From: an uncultured Bacteroidales bacterium
GTDB lineage: Bacteria > Bacteroidota > Bacteroidia > Bacteroidales > Porphyromonadaceae
Length of the DNA: 64,000 bases
Assembly: GCA_947290775.1 (NCBI GenBank)
Contig: CAMYPM010000002.1
Span: 85,991-149,990, forward strand
Direction of reading: 5' to 3'
Shown: piece after piece, positions 35,798-44,427 of the stretch
Position numbering within the stretch: position 1 is the stretch's first letter
How the letters are laid out: each line of letters starts with the position of its first letter
Notes under the pieces: generated by a model
Told to the model about the DNA's origin: nothing
Database searches by the model: none
The model's input: only the letters and a program-made list of their open reading frames with translations
Position numbers and translations under genes: made by a program

Positions 35798-36394
35798 TCA
35801 ATATTTAGGACACTCTTCGTAACGCTTTTCAATTTCGCTCCAAAGAATGATGCTCCAGAAATCCTTTACGTGATCAGCACGTCTATTCTGATAGCTCAAA
35901 TAATAAGCATGCTCCCACACATCGCAGCACATCAGGGGATTCAAACCGGCACGATAGGGACTACCTGCATTGGGGCAAGACTCTATACTAAGCTCGCCTT
36001 TTTCGTCTGCTGCAAGCCAAGCCCAACCACTTCCAAAGAGTCCGGTGCAAGCATTGTTGAATGCTTCTTGGAACTTTTCAAAACTACCCCATTTTTTATC
36101 TATAGCGGCAGCTAACTTACCTGAAGGCTTACCTCCACCATTCTTACCACAAAACTGCAAGAAATAGAGGTTATGGTTCAGTACCTGACCGGCTTGGTTG
36201 TACATCTTTCCTTCTGCCTTTTTCACGATTTCACCAAGCGTCATATTTTCAAACTCGGTTCCGGCAATCAACTTATTCAAGGTATCTACATACCCCTTGA
36301 GGTGCTTTCCGTGGTGATAGGCTATTGTTTCTGCACTAATTACAGGTGCTAGGGCATCTGCTCCATAGGGTAACTCAATCAACTTGTGTGTCAT
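35798..36394 (-). CDS. sodB: Iron/manganese superoxide dismutase
   Basis: A 198-aa cytoplasmic superoxide dismutase that turns superoxide into oxygen and peroxide. The N-terminal helical hairpin carries the first metal His (AYHHGKHLKGY, H27) and the second His lies in LNHNLYFLQF; the last ligands are in the family signature DVWEHAYYLSYQNRRADHVKDFW. Porphyromonas SOD is known to be cambialistic (Fe or Mn); metal preference cannot be read safely here. The residues before the signature read NPLMCCDVWEH, with two unusual cysteines. A solo gene with its own promoter and terminator. Confidence 0.96.
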   Translation of the reverse strand: MTHKLIELPYGADALAPVISAETIAYHHGKHLKGYVDTLNKLIAGTEFENMTLGEIVKKAEGKMYNQAGQVLNHNLYFLQFCGKNGGGKPSGKLAAAIDKKWGSFEKFQEAFNNACTGLFGSGWAWLAADEKGELSIESCPNAGSPYRAGLNPLMCCDVWEHAYYLSYQNRRADHVKDFWSIILWSEIEKRYEECPKY

Positions 36395-36452
36395 ATTCTC
36401 TCTTAAATATTTAATGTTTTACTTCTTATATTTGTTTCCTTTTCTTTTGTAA

Positions 36453-36484
36453 CAAAGATAACGATTATCCTTAGATATAATCAA
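36453..36484 (-). promoter_or_regulatory. Promoter of sodB
   Basis: On the minus strand TTG (36482-36484), 21 bases, TATCTTTG (36453-36460), about 60 bases before the sod ATG. Confidence 0.55.
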
Positions 36485-36574
36485 TAGACAGCCTCTATAA
36501 GGCAAATCATTCTTTCTATACATCAATTATTTAGCAGCTATTCTCCCACCCCAAAAGCCTATTCTTCGTGTGGG

Positions 36575-36663
36575 GAAAAATGTTCTGATCTTTTTATTGA
36601 AACATCTGTATCTTTTGATCAAAAGGTATTGATGTTTGGTTTGAAAAGTATAGATCTTTTATC
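36575..36663. repeat. Cluster D of the dispersed 22-nt ATCTGTATCTTTT motif
   Basis: Four units in series: TGTTCTGATCTTTTT, AAACATCTGTATCTTTTGAT, AAAAGGTATTGATGTTT (inverted) and AAAAGTATAGATCTTTT. Orientation alternates, so the cluster could fold into a hairpin. It lies between the divergent sod and glucan phosphorylase genes. Confidence 0.75.
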
Positions 36664-36840
36664 GCCCCAAAGGTAACATTGCCTTTTCAAAGAGATTTCC
36701 TTCTGCAAATGAGGCTTTTGTGAAGCAGCGCATCTTAACCTTTAAAGCATACCCCTGTAACAAAGCGGCAACCTCATTTTTCTCTTTCTTTACTAACTTT
36801 GTGAGAAGAGAAAGGAACAATATATACATCCGAGACCGTA

Positions 36841-39429
36841 ATGATCGCAAGAAAAAACAGCAATACACCTACTTGGTATCATGTTACCACGTATAGCGAT
36901 TTACCTGAGGAGCTCCGTAAGTTGGAGCACATAGCCTACAATTTACGCTTTGAATGGCAACCGAATGTTAGCAGCCTCTTTGAGCGCATTGATGCTGACT
37001 TATGGGATGATGTGGCACACAATCCCGTTCTCTTTCTAAGAAAGCTTTCTCGCGAACGCATTGATGCCGTAATGGAGGATAAAATACTGATTGATCGTAT
37101 TGAGCAGGCACATGAGTCTCTTATGGACTACTTGAATGAGCCTGTCGATACCTCTCGTCCCTCCGTAGCTTACTTCAGTATGGAATACGGACTCTCCAAC
37201 ATACTACACATCTACTCAGGCGGATTAGGGGTATTAGCAGGCGATTACCTAAAAGAGGCTTCCGATAGCAATGTACCGATGGTAGCCGTAGGGTTACTTT
37301 ACAGGCAGGGATATTTTTCTCAAACAATAGATGAGAATGGCCGACAGATAGCCTCTAACCAAAAAGAGAATTTCTACAACTTACCCCTTGTTAAGGTGTC
37401 GGCTGAAGGCGGTGAGCCGCTTGTTATTCCTGTGCTTATGGGACAAAACACCGTATATGCACACGTATGGAAAGTAGCTGTAGGGAGAATCTCTCTCTAT
37501 CTGCTGGATACGGACATAGACCTCAACGGGGAATGGGACCGAAGTATTACAGCGCAACTTTATGGGGGAGACTGGGAAAATCGCCTACGCCAGGAGATAC
37601 TGCTTGGCATTGGAGGGATCAAGCTACTGCGTGCCCTCCACATAGAGAGCGATGTGTACCACATGAACGAGGGACACGCAGCCTTCATCAACATAGAGCG
37701 ATTGGCGCACATGGTAGAGGGAGGGCTTTCCTTTGATCAAGCCCTTGAGATTGTCAGGTCCTCATCCTTGTATACGGTGCATACACCGGTACCTGCAGGA
37801 CACGACTACTTCGATGAAGAACTCCTCAGTCGCTATATGTCCGACTATGCACGACGCATGGGGATTGAGTGGACTGATTTTTTAGATTTAGGCAAAGAGA
37901 CTTCGGGCGAAGCAGGTAAGTTCTCTATGAGCCACTTAGCACTCAACACTTGCATAGGGGCAAATGGAGTAAGCCGCCTGCACGGCGAGGTAAGTAGGGA
38001 AATGTTTGCTCCTATGTGGAAAGGCTTTTTCCCTGAAGAGCTACATGTGGGGCACGTTACGAATGGGGTACACCTTCCCACCTGGGCTACGGAGGAGTGG
38101 TATCAATTCTTTGAAGAGCATTTGGGCAAAGACTTCTTGAAGCATCAAAGCGAAGAGACCTGCTGGGGAAAGCTTGAGACTGTGCCCAATGATGAAATAT
38201 GGACTCTTCGCATGCAACTAAAGCAACGCCTGTACGACTACATAGAGAATAACCCGACTGCCACACAACTATTTAATGGGACCGATCCCTCCTTTGCGAT
38301 GAAGGCTCTGGACCAGTTCAGTCCTAATGCTATGTACATCGGCTTTGCACGTCGTTTCGCTACATACAAACGAGCTCACTTACTCTTTACAGATTTAGAG
38401 CGATTGGCCTCAATTATGAACAATCCGCTCAGGCCGGTACACTTCATTTTTGCAGGTAAAGCCCACCCTGCTGATGGAGCCGGACAGGGACTGATACAGC
38501 ACATAGTGGAAATCAGTAAAAGACCCGAATTTCTGGGGAAAATCATCTTCCTTCAAGATTATGACCTTACACTTGCCAAAATACTTATACCCGGAGTGGA
38601 TGTGTGGCTCAATACACCGGTTCGCCCTATGGAAGCCAGTGGCACGAGTGGTATGAAGGCACAAATGAATGGGTGTCTGAATGCCTCTATATTAGATGGT
38701 TGGTGGGCTGAAGGATACCGAAAGGGCGGAGGATGGGCTATTAACGAGCATCCCTACTTCAGCTCTCTCGAATATGGTCCGGAAGTGCGTGATAAATTGG
38801 ATGCTGCAGTACTCTATGAGCTTCTTGAAAAGGAGATCGTACCGATGTACTACATGCGCAACGAGAAAGGGTGTCCCACCGAATGGGTAAACAGCATTAA
38901 GTACTCCATGAGGACGATCAGCCCCCACTTTACCATGAGACGAATGATCGATGAATACTACACCAAGTATTACGAACCACTCGCCCACCGCACAAAAGAA
39001 TTAGTCAAAGACAATTTGGCACTGACTAATACATTGGTACAGTGGAAGCACCATGTAAGCGATACCTGGTCCACAATTGAGTGCTTAAATCTGGATATAG
39101 CAGGACTCGGACAAGGCAACGATGGGCGACCTACCGGCAAAAACATATTCTCCAAAGTAGTGCTGAATTGCGGTGCATTCAATGCAGATCTGATTACCGA
39201 GTTAGTCGTTTCTGAGATTTCCCCTCTTACCGGAAAGCTCAGCCTCGTAAAGGTGTACCCCTTCAGGGAAGTTGCTCGTGAAGGCAACATTCGCACCTAC
39301 GAACTTGAATTGACGCCACGCAATCCGGGTCGCTTCTCCATAGCTATTCGCATATCGCCTTGGCATCCCGCACTCCCTAATAGACAAGACTTTGCCTATG
39401 TGCATTGGCTCTCCATTGATAAGAAATAG
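36841..39429 (+). CDS. glgP: Alpha-glucan phosphorylase (GT35)
   Basis: An 862-aa enzyme that releases glucose-1-phosphate from glycogen-type glucans using pyridoxal phosphate. An N-terminal DUF3417 segment (about 10-125; HIAYNLRFEWQPNV) marks the alpha-glucan family phosphorylases common in Bacteroidota, shorter in active-site loops than muscle-type enzymes. Catalytic stretches are FSMEYGLSNILHIYSGGLGVLAGDYLKEASD and the PLP region PMEASGTSGMKAQMNGCLNASILDGWW (about 597-623), where the Lys in SGMK binds the cofactor. It stands alone, upstream of typA. Glycogen breakdown is inferred; no glycogen synthase is nearby. Confidence 0.93.
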   Translation: MIARKNSNTPTWYHVTTYSDLPEELRKLEHIAYNLRFEWQPNVSSLFERIDADLWDDVAHNPVLFLRKLSRERIDAVMEDKILIDRIEQAHESLMDYLNEPVDTSRPSVAYFSMEYGLSNILHIYSGGLGVLAGDYLKEASDSNVPMVAVGLLYRQGYFSQTIDENGRQIASNQKENFYNLPLVKVSAEGGEPLVIPVLMGQNTVYAHVWKVAVGRISLYLLDTDIDLNGEWDRSITAQLYGGDWENRLRQEILLGIGGIKLLRALHIESDVYHMNEGHAAFINIERLAHMVEGGLSFDQALEIVRSSSLYTVHTPVPAGHDYFDEELLSRYMSDYARRMGIEWTDFLDLGKETSGEAGKFSMSHLALNTCIGANGVSRLHGEVSREMFAPMWKGFFPEELHVGHVTNGVHLPTWATEEWYQFFEEHLGKDFLKHQSEETCWGKLETVPNDEIWTLRMQLKQRLYDYIENNPTATQLFNGTDPSFAMKALDQFSPNAMYIGFARRFATYKRAHLLFTDLERLASIMNNPLRPVHFIFAGKAHPADGAGQGLIQHIVEISKRPEFLGKIIFLQDYDLTLAKILIPGVDVWLNTPVRPMEASGTSGMKAQMNGCLNASILDGWWAEGYRKGGGWAINEHPYFSSLEYGPEVRDKLDAAVLYELLEKEIVPMYYMRNEKGCPTEWVNSIKYSMRTISPHFTMRRMIDEYYTKYYEPLAHRTKELVKDNLALTNTLVQWKHHVSDTWSTIECLNLDIAGLGQGNDGRPTGKNIFSKVVLNCGAFNADLITELVVSEISPLTGKLSLVKVYPFREVAREGNIRTYELELTPRNPGRFSIAIRISPWHPALPNRQDFAYVHWLSIDKK

Positions 39430-39524
39430 GAGAATCAATGCGCTATAACGAACAATTATGGCAGAGAGAAACATACAGCAGTCGGTTGCTTTTTGTAACT
39501 TTGCCGTGATTTATTAAGCAAACT

Positions 39525-41333
39525 ATGCAATCTATACGCAATATAGCGATCATCGCACACGTCGACCATGGTAAGACAACACTCGTAGATAAGCTCCTAT
39601 TGGCAGGGAATCTTTTCCGCGAAGATAAGGTTGAAGAGGTAACTACATTCCTTGATAACAATGCCCTCGAGCGTGAGCGCGGTATCACCATCGTATCTAA
39701 AAATGTCAGCATCCTATACAAAGGGATAAAAATAAATATTATCGATACCCCGGGACACGCCGACTTCGGTGGAGAGGTGGAGCGTGTGCTCAATATGGCA
39801 GATGGCTGTCTACTTTTGGTGGATGCCTTTGAGGGTCCTATGCCCCAGACACGATTTGTGCTACAGAAGGCACTTATGCTCGGCTTGAAACCTATCGTTG
39901 TGGTCAATAAGGTAGACAAGCAGAATGCACGCCCATTGGAAGTGCAGGATATGGTTTTTGATCTTATGGCCGGGCTGAATGCAACTGACGACCAGCTTGA
40001 TTTTGTAACTCTTTTTGGTAGTGCCAAAGAGGGTTGGATGAGTAATGATCCTGCCATTCGCACCGATAGTATTCAACCACTCTTAGAGGCTATTATTGAT
40101 CAAATACCTGCTCCGGAAGTGCTGGAAGGACCGGCTCAAATGCTTATCACCTCGTTAGACTACTCCTCCTATGTAGGCCGTATAGCAGTCGGCCGAGTAC
40201 ACAGAGGCACCCTGCACGAAGGTGACAACATCGTCATTCTCAAAAGAGACGGTACCGTTGCAACCCAAGAGCGTATTAAGGAGTTGGATAGCTTCGAAGG
40301 TCTCGGCAGAACGCGTAAAGAATCTGTTTCCTCCGGAGACATTTGTGCACTTATTGGTCTCTCCGGCTTTGAGATAGGCGATACCATAGCAGATGCAGCT
40401 CATCCCGAAGCACTCACTACCATCAAAGTAGATGAGCCTACGATGAGTATGTTCTTTACCATCAACAATTCTCCATTTTTTGGACAAGATGGGAAATACG
40501 TTACAAGTCGACATATTCATGAGCGATTAATGCTCGAGTTGGACAAAAACTTGGCCCTTCGCGTAGAGAAAGATCCTACATCTGACGGGTGGACCGTATT
40601 TGGACGTGGTGTATTGCACTTGGGTGTATTGATTGAGACGATGCGTCGGGAGGGATATGAGCTACAAATAGGTCAACCCGAAGTGATCGTAAAGGAGATT
40701 GACGGGGTTAAGTGCGAACCTATTGAAGAGCTCACGATCAACCTACCTAATGAGACTGCTAGCAAGATAATCGACATGGTAACGCGCCGACGCGGAGAGA
40801 TGGTATCCATGGAGTCAAAAGAGGACCGCACATTCCTGGTATTCTCTATCCCATCAAGAGGTATTATTGGGCTGAACAATGCCATCTTAACTGCATCACA
40901 GGGAGAAGCAGTCATGGCGCACCGATTTGTAGAATATGCGCCTTGGCGCGGTGATATAGAGCGTCGTACCAATGGTAGCATCATTGCCTCCGAATCCGGC
41001 CGTGTCTTTGCTTATGCACTCAACAATTTACGCTCCAGAGGTCGCTTCTTTGTTGCCCCGGGTGAAGAGGTATATGCAGGGCAGGTAGTAGGTGAGCACA
41101 GCAAGGATAACGATATAGTAGTCAATGTGTGCAAAAGCAAGAAGTTGACCAATATGCGTGCTGCCGGTAGCGATGAAAAGATCGTACTTCCCCCACCTGT
41201 TGTATTCAGTTTGGAGGATGCGCTTGAGTACATCAAGCAGGATGAATATGTAGAGGTCACTCCACATAGTATGCGAATGCGTAAAATCATCTTAGATGAA
41301 TTGGAACGCAAACGCACGCTTAGAAATGCCTAA
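39525..41333 (+). CDS. typA: Translational GTPase TypA/BipA
   Basis: A 602-aa ribosome-associated GTPase related to EF-G that supports 50S assembly and stress or cold response. All G motifs are present: AHVDHGKTTLVDK (G1, about 11-23), RGITIVSKN (G2), DTPGHADFGGEVE (G3), VNKVDKQNA (G4) and a G5 region around FGSAKEG. Domain II and the EF-G-like domains III and V follow, then the BipA-specific C-terminal domain (about 480-600, IASESGRVFAYALNNL ... DEYVEVTPHSMRMRK). Full length. TAACTTTG (39496-39503) is a possible -7 box close to the ATG. Confidence 0.97.
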   Translation: MQSIRNIAIIAHVDHGKTTLVDKLLLAGNLFREDKVEEVTTFLDNNALERERGITIVSKNVSILYKGIKINIIDTPGHADFGGEVERVLNMADGCLLLVDAFEGPMPQTRFVLQKALMLGLKPIVVVNKVDKQNARPLEVQDMVFDLMAGLNATDDQLDFVTLFGSAKEGWMSNDPAIRTDSIQPLLEAIIDQIPAPEVLEGPAQMLITSLDYSSYVGRIAVGRVHRGTLHEGDNIVILKRDGTVATQERIKELDSFEGLGRTRKESVSSGDICALIGLSGFEIGDTIADAAHPEALTTIKVDEPTMSMFFTINNSPFFGQDGKYVTSRHIHERLMLELDKNLALRVEKDPTSDGWTVFGRGVLHLGVLIETMRREGYELQIGQPEVIVKEIDGVKCEPIEELTINLPNETASKIIDMVTRRRGEMVSMESKEDRTFLVFSIPSRGIIGLNNAILTASQGEAVMAHRFVEYAPWRGDIERRTNGSIIASESGRVFAYALNNLRSRGRFFVAPGEEVYAGQVVGEHSKDNDIVVNVCKSKKLTNMRAAGSDEKIVLPPPVVFSLEDALEYIKQDEYVEVTPHSMRMRKIILDELERKRTLRNA

Positions 41334-41446
41334 TAAGAGACATATCCAAGCCCCATTCCGAGGTTTTAGTTACCTTTGTGAAAGAAACAGTAAGAAATAG
41401 AGAAAAATAAAACTATAGTAATTAATTTAGAAAACAGACAATTACG

Positions 41447-42013
41447 ATGAAAAAAGCTCTTTTATTCATTATCACTGCCGCAACACTGAGTTTCTGCGGT
41501 ATTCGTCAAGCAAACGCCCAGGAAATATTCCACAAGGGCAATCAGACAGCAAGCCTATTGGTTGGTTTAGGTGTGTACAACGATGGTATACCCCCTATCC
41601 TGCTTTCCTATGAATACTGTGTTGCCGACAATCTGATTAACGGGAACAACGGTAGCATCGGTGTAGGTGCTGAAGGTGGATACTTCGCTATCAAGTACGG
41701 CAATAAAAATGCCAAAACATGGGTTCACAGCGGACTTGTAGGTGGTCGTGCTTCATTCCACTATCAATTTGTAGATAAGTTGGATACTTATGCAGGGCTC
41801 TTCCTTGGTGCTATTTTAACCGGTGGTACTACAACTTCTATCGATTGGGGAGATCAAAAAATCAAGACGGATAAAAGTTCTGACGTGAGTGCCGAGTTTG
41901 GTTGGGGCTTACACGTTGGTGCTCGTTACTATTTCACTCCTAACTTTGCTGTCAATGCAGAGCTTGGTTACGGCTTCTCCATCGCTAACCTTGGTGTTAC
42001 ATTCCGCTTCTAA
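41447..42013 (+). CDS. Small outer-membrane beta-barrel protein
   Basis: A 188-aa protein with a signal peptide (about 1-24, ending ANAQ) and alternating beta strands ending in a terminal aromatic (GVTFRF*), as in outer-membrane barrels. I recognise no specific family; short 8-strand barrel proteins of the OmpA/OmpX/porT-like fold are common in this phylum. Periodic Gly/aromatic strands (SLLVGLGVYN, SIGVGAEGGYFAIKYG, YAGLFLGAILTGG, EFGWGLHVGARYYF, AVNAELGYGFSIANLG) support it. It is a single-gene unit with a strong terminator. TACCTTTG (41371-41378) is a good candidate -7 box. Confidence 0.75.
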   Translation: MKKALLFIITAATLSFCGIRQANAQEIFHKGNQTASLLVGLGVYNDGIPPILLSYEYCVADNLINGNNGSIGVGAEGGYFAIKYGNKNAKTWVHSGLVGGRASFHYQFVDKLDTYAGLFLGAILTGGTTTSIDWGDQKIKTDKSSDVSAEFGWGLHVGARYYFTPNFAVNAELGYGFSIANLGVTFRF

Positions 42014-42042
42014 GCGATAAAAAAGACTGAATAAGTAAAACT

Positions 42043-42097
42043 AACCTCGCCATGTAAGACCCTGAGAATATGTTGGTCTATATGGTGAGGTTTTTTA
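42043..42097 (+). terminator. Strong terminator after the barrel protein gene
   Basis: AACCTCGCCAT (from 42043) pairs with ATGGTGAGGTT (to 42092), and the inner bases (GACC/GGTC) extend the stem. TTTTATTT follows. A clear rho-independent terminator on the plus strand. Confidence 0.9.
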
Positions 42098-42173
42098 TTT
42101 ACTATATTTGTAGTGTTGTGGGAAATTAATTCTCATAACGGCAAAAAGCAAGAGTAAACGCAAGAGTATAGGT

Positions 42174-42506
42174 ATGTATAATTTATTTCTACTACAAGCA
42201 GCAGGGGCTGCCAAACCCGCAGGAGCGATGAGTGGTTCGTGGAGTATGATCATTATGATGCTCGTCATTATTGTGATCTTCTATTTCTTCATGATAAGAC
42301 CCCAAAACAAGAAACAGAAAGAACTACAAAAGAAACGCAATGCCATGACAAACGGCGACAAGGTGGTCACAGCCGGTGGTATCCATGGCACTATCCGCGA
42401 AGTAGGTGATACTTACTTCTCTGTTGAGGTGGCTAAAGACGTAAGAATTAAGATCGAGAAAACAAGTGTGTATACCGCTGAAGACGGAGCTAATACGGCT
42501 AAATAA
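42174..42506 (+). CDS. yajC: Preprotein translocase subunit YajC
   Basis: A 110-aa single-helix protein of the Sec accessory complex. The helix lies at about 22-45 (SWSMIIMMLVIIVIFYFFMIRPQNKKQKE), followed by the family cytoplasmic part (RNAMTNGDKVVTAGGIHGTIREVGDTYFSVEVAKDVRIKIEKTSVY). It is the first gene of yajC-ybbR-coaE. A TATATTTG (42103-42110) about 65 bases upstream may be its -7 box. The fused secDF it works with lies 10 kb away. Confidence 0.95.
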   Translation: MYNLFLLQAAGAAKPAGAMSGSWSMIIMMLVIIVIFYFFMIRPQNKKQKELQKKRNAMTNGDKVVTAGGIHGTIREVGDTYFSVEVAKDVRIKIEKTSVYTAEDGANTAK

Positions 42507-42545
42507 GTAACCGCTACACATTTGTAAATAAATGAGAAGCGTATT

Positions 42546-43565
42546 ATGTCCTATCCATCAAGCCATATAAGCAACCATCACCCTTCCTCATCAAATAAGG
42601 GTGCCAAAAAGGGAAAGAGGCGACCCGCTTCTCGCAATATTATCCTATTCATCTTCTGTTTGCTGATATCTGCCCTCATGTGGTTGGTAATCAGCTTACA
42701 GAAGAATTACCAGACCGTTATTACCATACCCTTTGATTATTCCCAGTGGGATGAACGCTATGTAACGGAAGCCGACCTACCGCGAGAGATCAGCGTGGAG
42801 ATTGAGGACAAGGGATTGGTACTACTCTCAAGGCAACTTTTTAGCCATCCTCGTCCCATACCGCTCACTCTGAGCAAAAAACAGATCAAACGCGGCACTT
42901 TTACCGTAACCACAACCGAGCTGAAGCGACTCGTACAAGAGCAGCTCTCCTCATCTACACGAATACGCGACATCTCGCCCCAGTCCATTAACTTGGCACT
43001 CAACAAACGGCATGAAAAAGAGGTTCTCATCAGTCCTCGTATTACGGTACAACCGGCCAACGGATTCCGTTTAGTATCTATCAGTACTGAACCGGCCTCA
43101 ATATCTATTTTTGGGAGCAAGAAAACTGTTGATGCCGTAAAGGCCGTTTACACCGACACGCTTACTCTCAACAATCTCAGTAAGAATAAGAAGTTGCATA
43201 TCAATTTAATGCCTATTGATGGGATTACGCTTAGTGAGAATGAGGTGGCTGTTGAGGTGCATATAGAGGAGCTTACCGAGCAAACTTTTGAATTACCCAT
43301 AACATTGCTCAACGTACCGGAAAATGTTCACCTAAGGGCACTTCCCGGAAGGGCACAACTCACCATCACACTACCGCTCTCATCCTTTGGAAAGATAAGT
43401 GAAGAGGAGTTTGAGCTTGCTGTCGACTGGAATGACATAAACCCGAGCGATAGCTCGTCCCTACTTCCTATACAAGTAATTAAAAAGGCGGAAGAGGTAG
43501 ATCGCTATCACCTTACCCCCGAAAAAATTCAATACATCATAGAAGAGAAAAAAGAGAGCAAATAG
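42546..43565 (+). CDS. ybbR: YbbR-like domain protein
   Basis: A 339-aa membrane-anchored protein. A basic N-terminus (KKGKRRPASRN) and one transmembrane helix (about 30-50, IILFIFCLLISALMWLVIS) are followed by beta-rich YbbR-like repeats (about 90-330; typical strands VSIEPASISIFGSKKTVDAVKAVYTDTLTL). In Firmicutes YbbR/CdaR regulates the diadenylate cyclase CdaA; in Bacteroidota its role is less clear, and no cdaA is seen in the window. It starts 39 bases after yajC and ends 1 base before coaE, so it belongs to the same operon. Confidence 0.82.
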   Translation: MSYPSSHISNHHPSSSNKGAKKGKRRPASRNIILFIFCLLISALMWLVISLQKNYQTVITIPFDYSQWDERYVTEADLPREISVEIEDKGLVLLSRQLFSHPRPIPLTLSKKQIKRGTFTVTTTELKRLVQEQLSSSTRIRDISPQSINLALNKRHEKEVLISPRITVQPANGFRLVSISTEPASISIFGSKKTVDAVKAVYTDTLTLNNLSKNKKLHINLMPIDGITLSENEVAVEVHIEELTEQTFELPITLLNVPENVHLRALPGRAQLTITLPLSSFGKISEEEFELAVDWNDINPSDSSSLLPIQVIKKAEEVDRYHLTPEKIQYIIEEKKESK

Positions 43566-43566
43566 T

Positions 43567-44187
43567 ATGGGAAATATGCCTTTTACCCTGGGTATTACAG
43601 GGGGTATTGGAAGTGGCAAGAGCCTTATTTCCCACTTATTAAGGCTACTCTACGGGATACCCGTCTATGATTGTGACACTGCGGCCAAAACGCTTTACGA
43701 CACAGATGCTGATTTACGAGACGACTTAATAGGACTATTGGGGAAGGCGCTCTACGACACTCCCCGGGGTACGCTAAACCGCCCTCTACTGGCAGACATT
43801 ATTTTTAACAATAAAGAAAAATTGACCGCGGTAGAGTCACTCGTTCATCCAAGAGTACTAAAGGACTTTATCAAATGGCGTACAGATAGTGCCGCTCAGG
43901 TCGTGGCTGTGGAGAGTGCTATTCTACTTAAAAGCATTGTGGTCGATAGCTGCGATGCCGTGCTTTTCGTTGAAGCCGACAAAGCAGAACGACTGCTTCT
44001 CACTAAGCAACGCGATCATGCCACAGATCAGCAAGTTGCAGGTCGTATGGCCCAACAGCAGGACCAGCTACACTACACGAGTACGAAGGTACCGGTTATA
44101 CCTATCTTTAATGGTATGAATAAACCGATTCTCCCTCAGTTGGAGCTGCTTATACCCTATCTCACCGGAAAGGGCTTACTGAAGTAG
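43567..44187 (+). CDS. coaE: Dephospho-CoA kinase
   Basis: A 206-aa enzyme for the last step of coenzyme A synthesis, phosphorylating dephospho-CoA at the ribose 3'-OH. The P-loop GITGGIGSGKSLISHLL (about 8-24) is near the start, followed by the family motifs YDCDTAAKTLYD and NRPLLADIIFNNKEK, and the LTKQRDHATDQQVAGRM lid region. Start: ATG at 43567 right after ybbR ends. Full length for the family. Confidence 0.95.
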   Translation: MGNMPFTLGITGGIGSGKSLISHLLRLLYGIPVYDCDTAAKTLYDTDADLRDDLIGLLGKALYDTPRGTLNRPLLADIIFNNKEKLTAVESLVHPRVLKDFIKWRTDSAAQVVAVESAILLKSIVVDSCDAVLFVEADKAERLLLTKQRDHATDQQVAGRMAQQQDQLHYTSTKVPVIPIFNGMNKPILPQLELLIPYLTGKGLLK

Positions 44188-44235
44188 CTGCATATTGACA
44201 AGGACCAACATCACTCCTCACCCCCTTTTCTTCTA

Positions 44236-44271
44236 CCGGTAGTCTCTTCCACCGGCAATTTTTTTCTTTTA
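44236..44271 (+). terminator. Possible terminator after coaE
   Basis: CCGGT (44236-44240) pairs with ACCGG (44251-44255), then AATTTTTTTCTTTT. The stem is short but the T-run is strong. Confidence 0.55.
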
Positions 44272-44298
44272 AAATAGGCCGGATAAACGTAAATCTTC

Positions 44299-44317
44299 AA
44301 GAGGCCTCAAGCCTCTT
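44299..44317. other. Perfect hairpin upstream of the lysS promoter
   Basis: AAGAGGC (44299-44305) and GCCTCTT (44311-44317) form a perfect 7-bp stem with a 5-base loop. No T-run follows on either strand. It sits between the coaE terminator and the lysS promoter. Function unknown. Confidence 0.5.
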
Positions 44318-44364
44318 AAATATGCCATACAGAGCGAAATTATTAGGGGCAAAGGCACCCTTAA

Positions 44365-44397
44365 TTGTCCGTTTATGTATTGAAAAGCGTATATTTG
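44365..44397 (+). promoter_or_regulatory. Candidate promoter of the lysS operon
   Basis: TTG (44365-44367), 22 bases, TATATTTG (44390-44397), about 30 bases before the lysS ATG. Confidence 0.5.
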
Positions 44398-44427
44398 CAA
44401 TAATATATATTTATCGGACTGTAAGGA

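Larger units (their letters stand above)
36395..36840. other. Intergenic region between divergent sod and glucan phosphorylase
   Basis: 446 bases without a gene. It contains the sod promoter (36453-36484), repeat cluster D (36575-36663) and, on the plus strand, TAACTTTG (36794-36801), a candidate -7 box for the glucan phosphorylase gene with no clear -33 partner. A short reading frame on the minus strand at 36659-36868 is not credible. Confidence 0.6.

Noticed and set aside
36659..36868. 69-aa minus-strand frame upstream of the glucan phosphorylase
   Set aside because: Overlaps the start of that gene and the repeat cluster; no recognisable domain.
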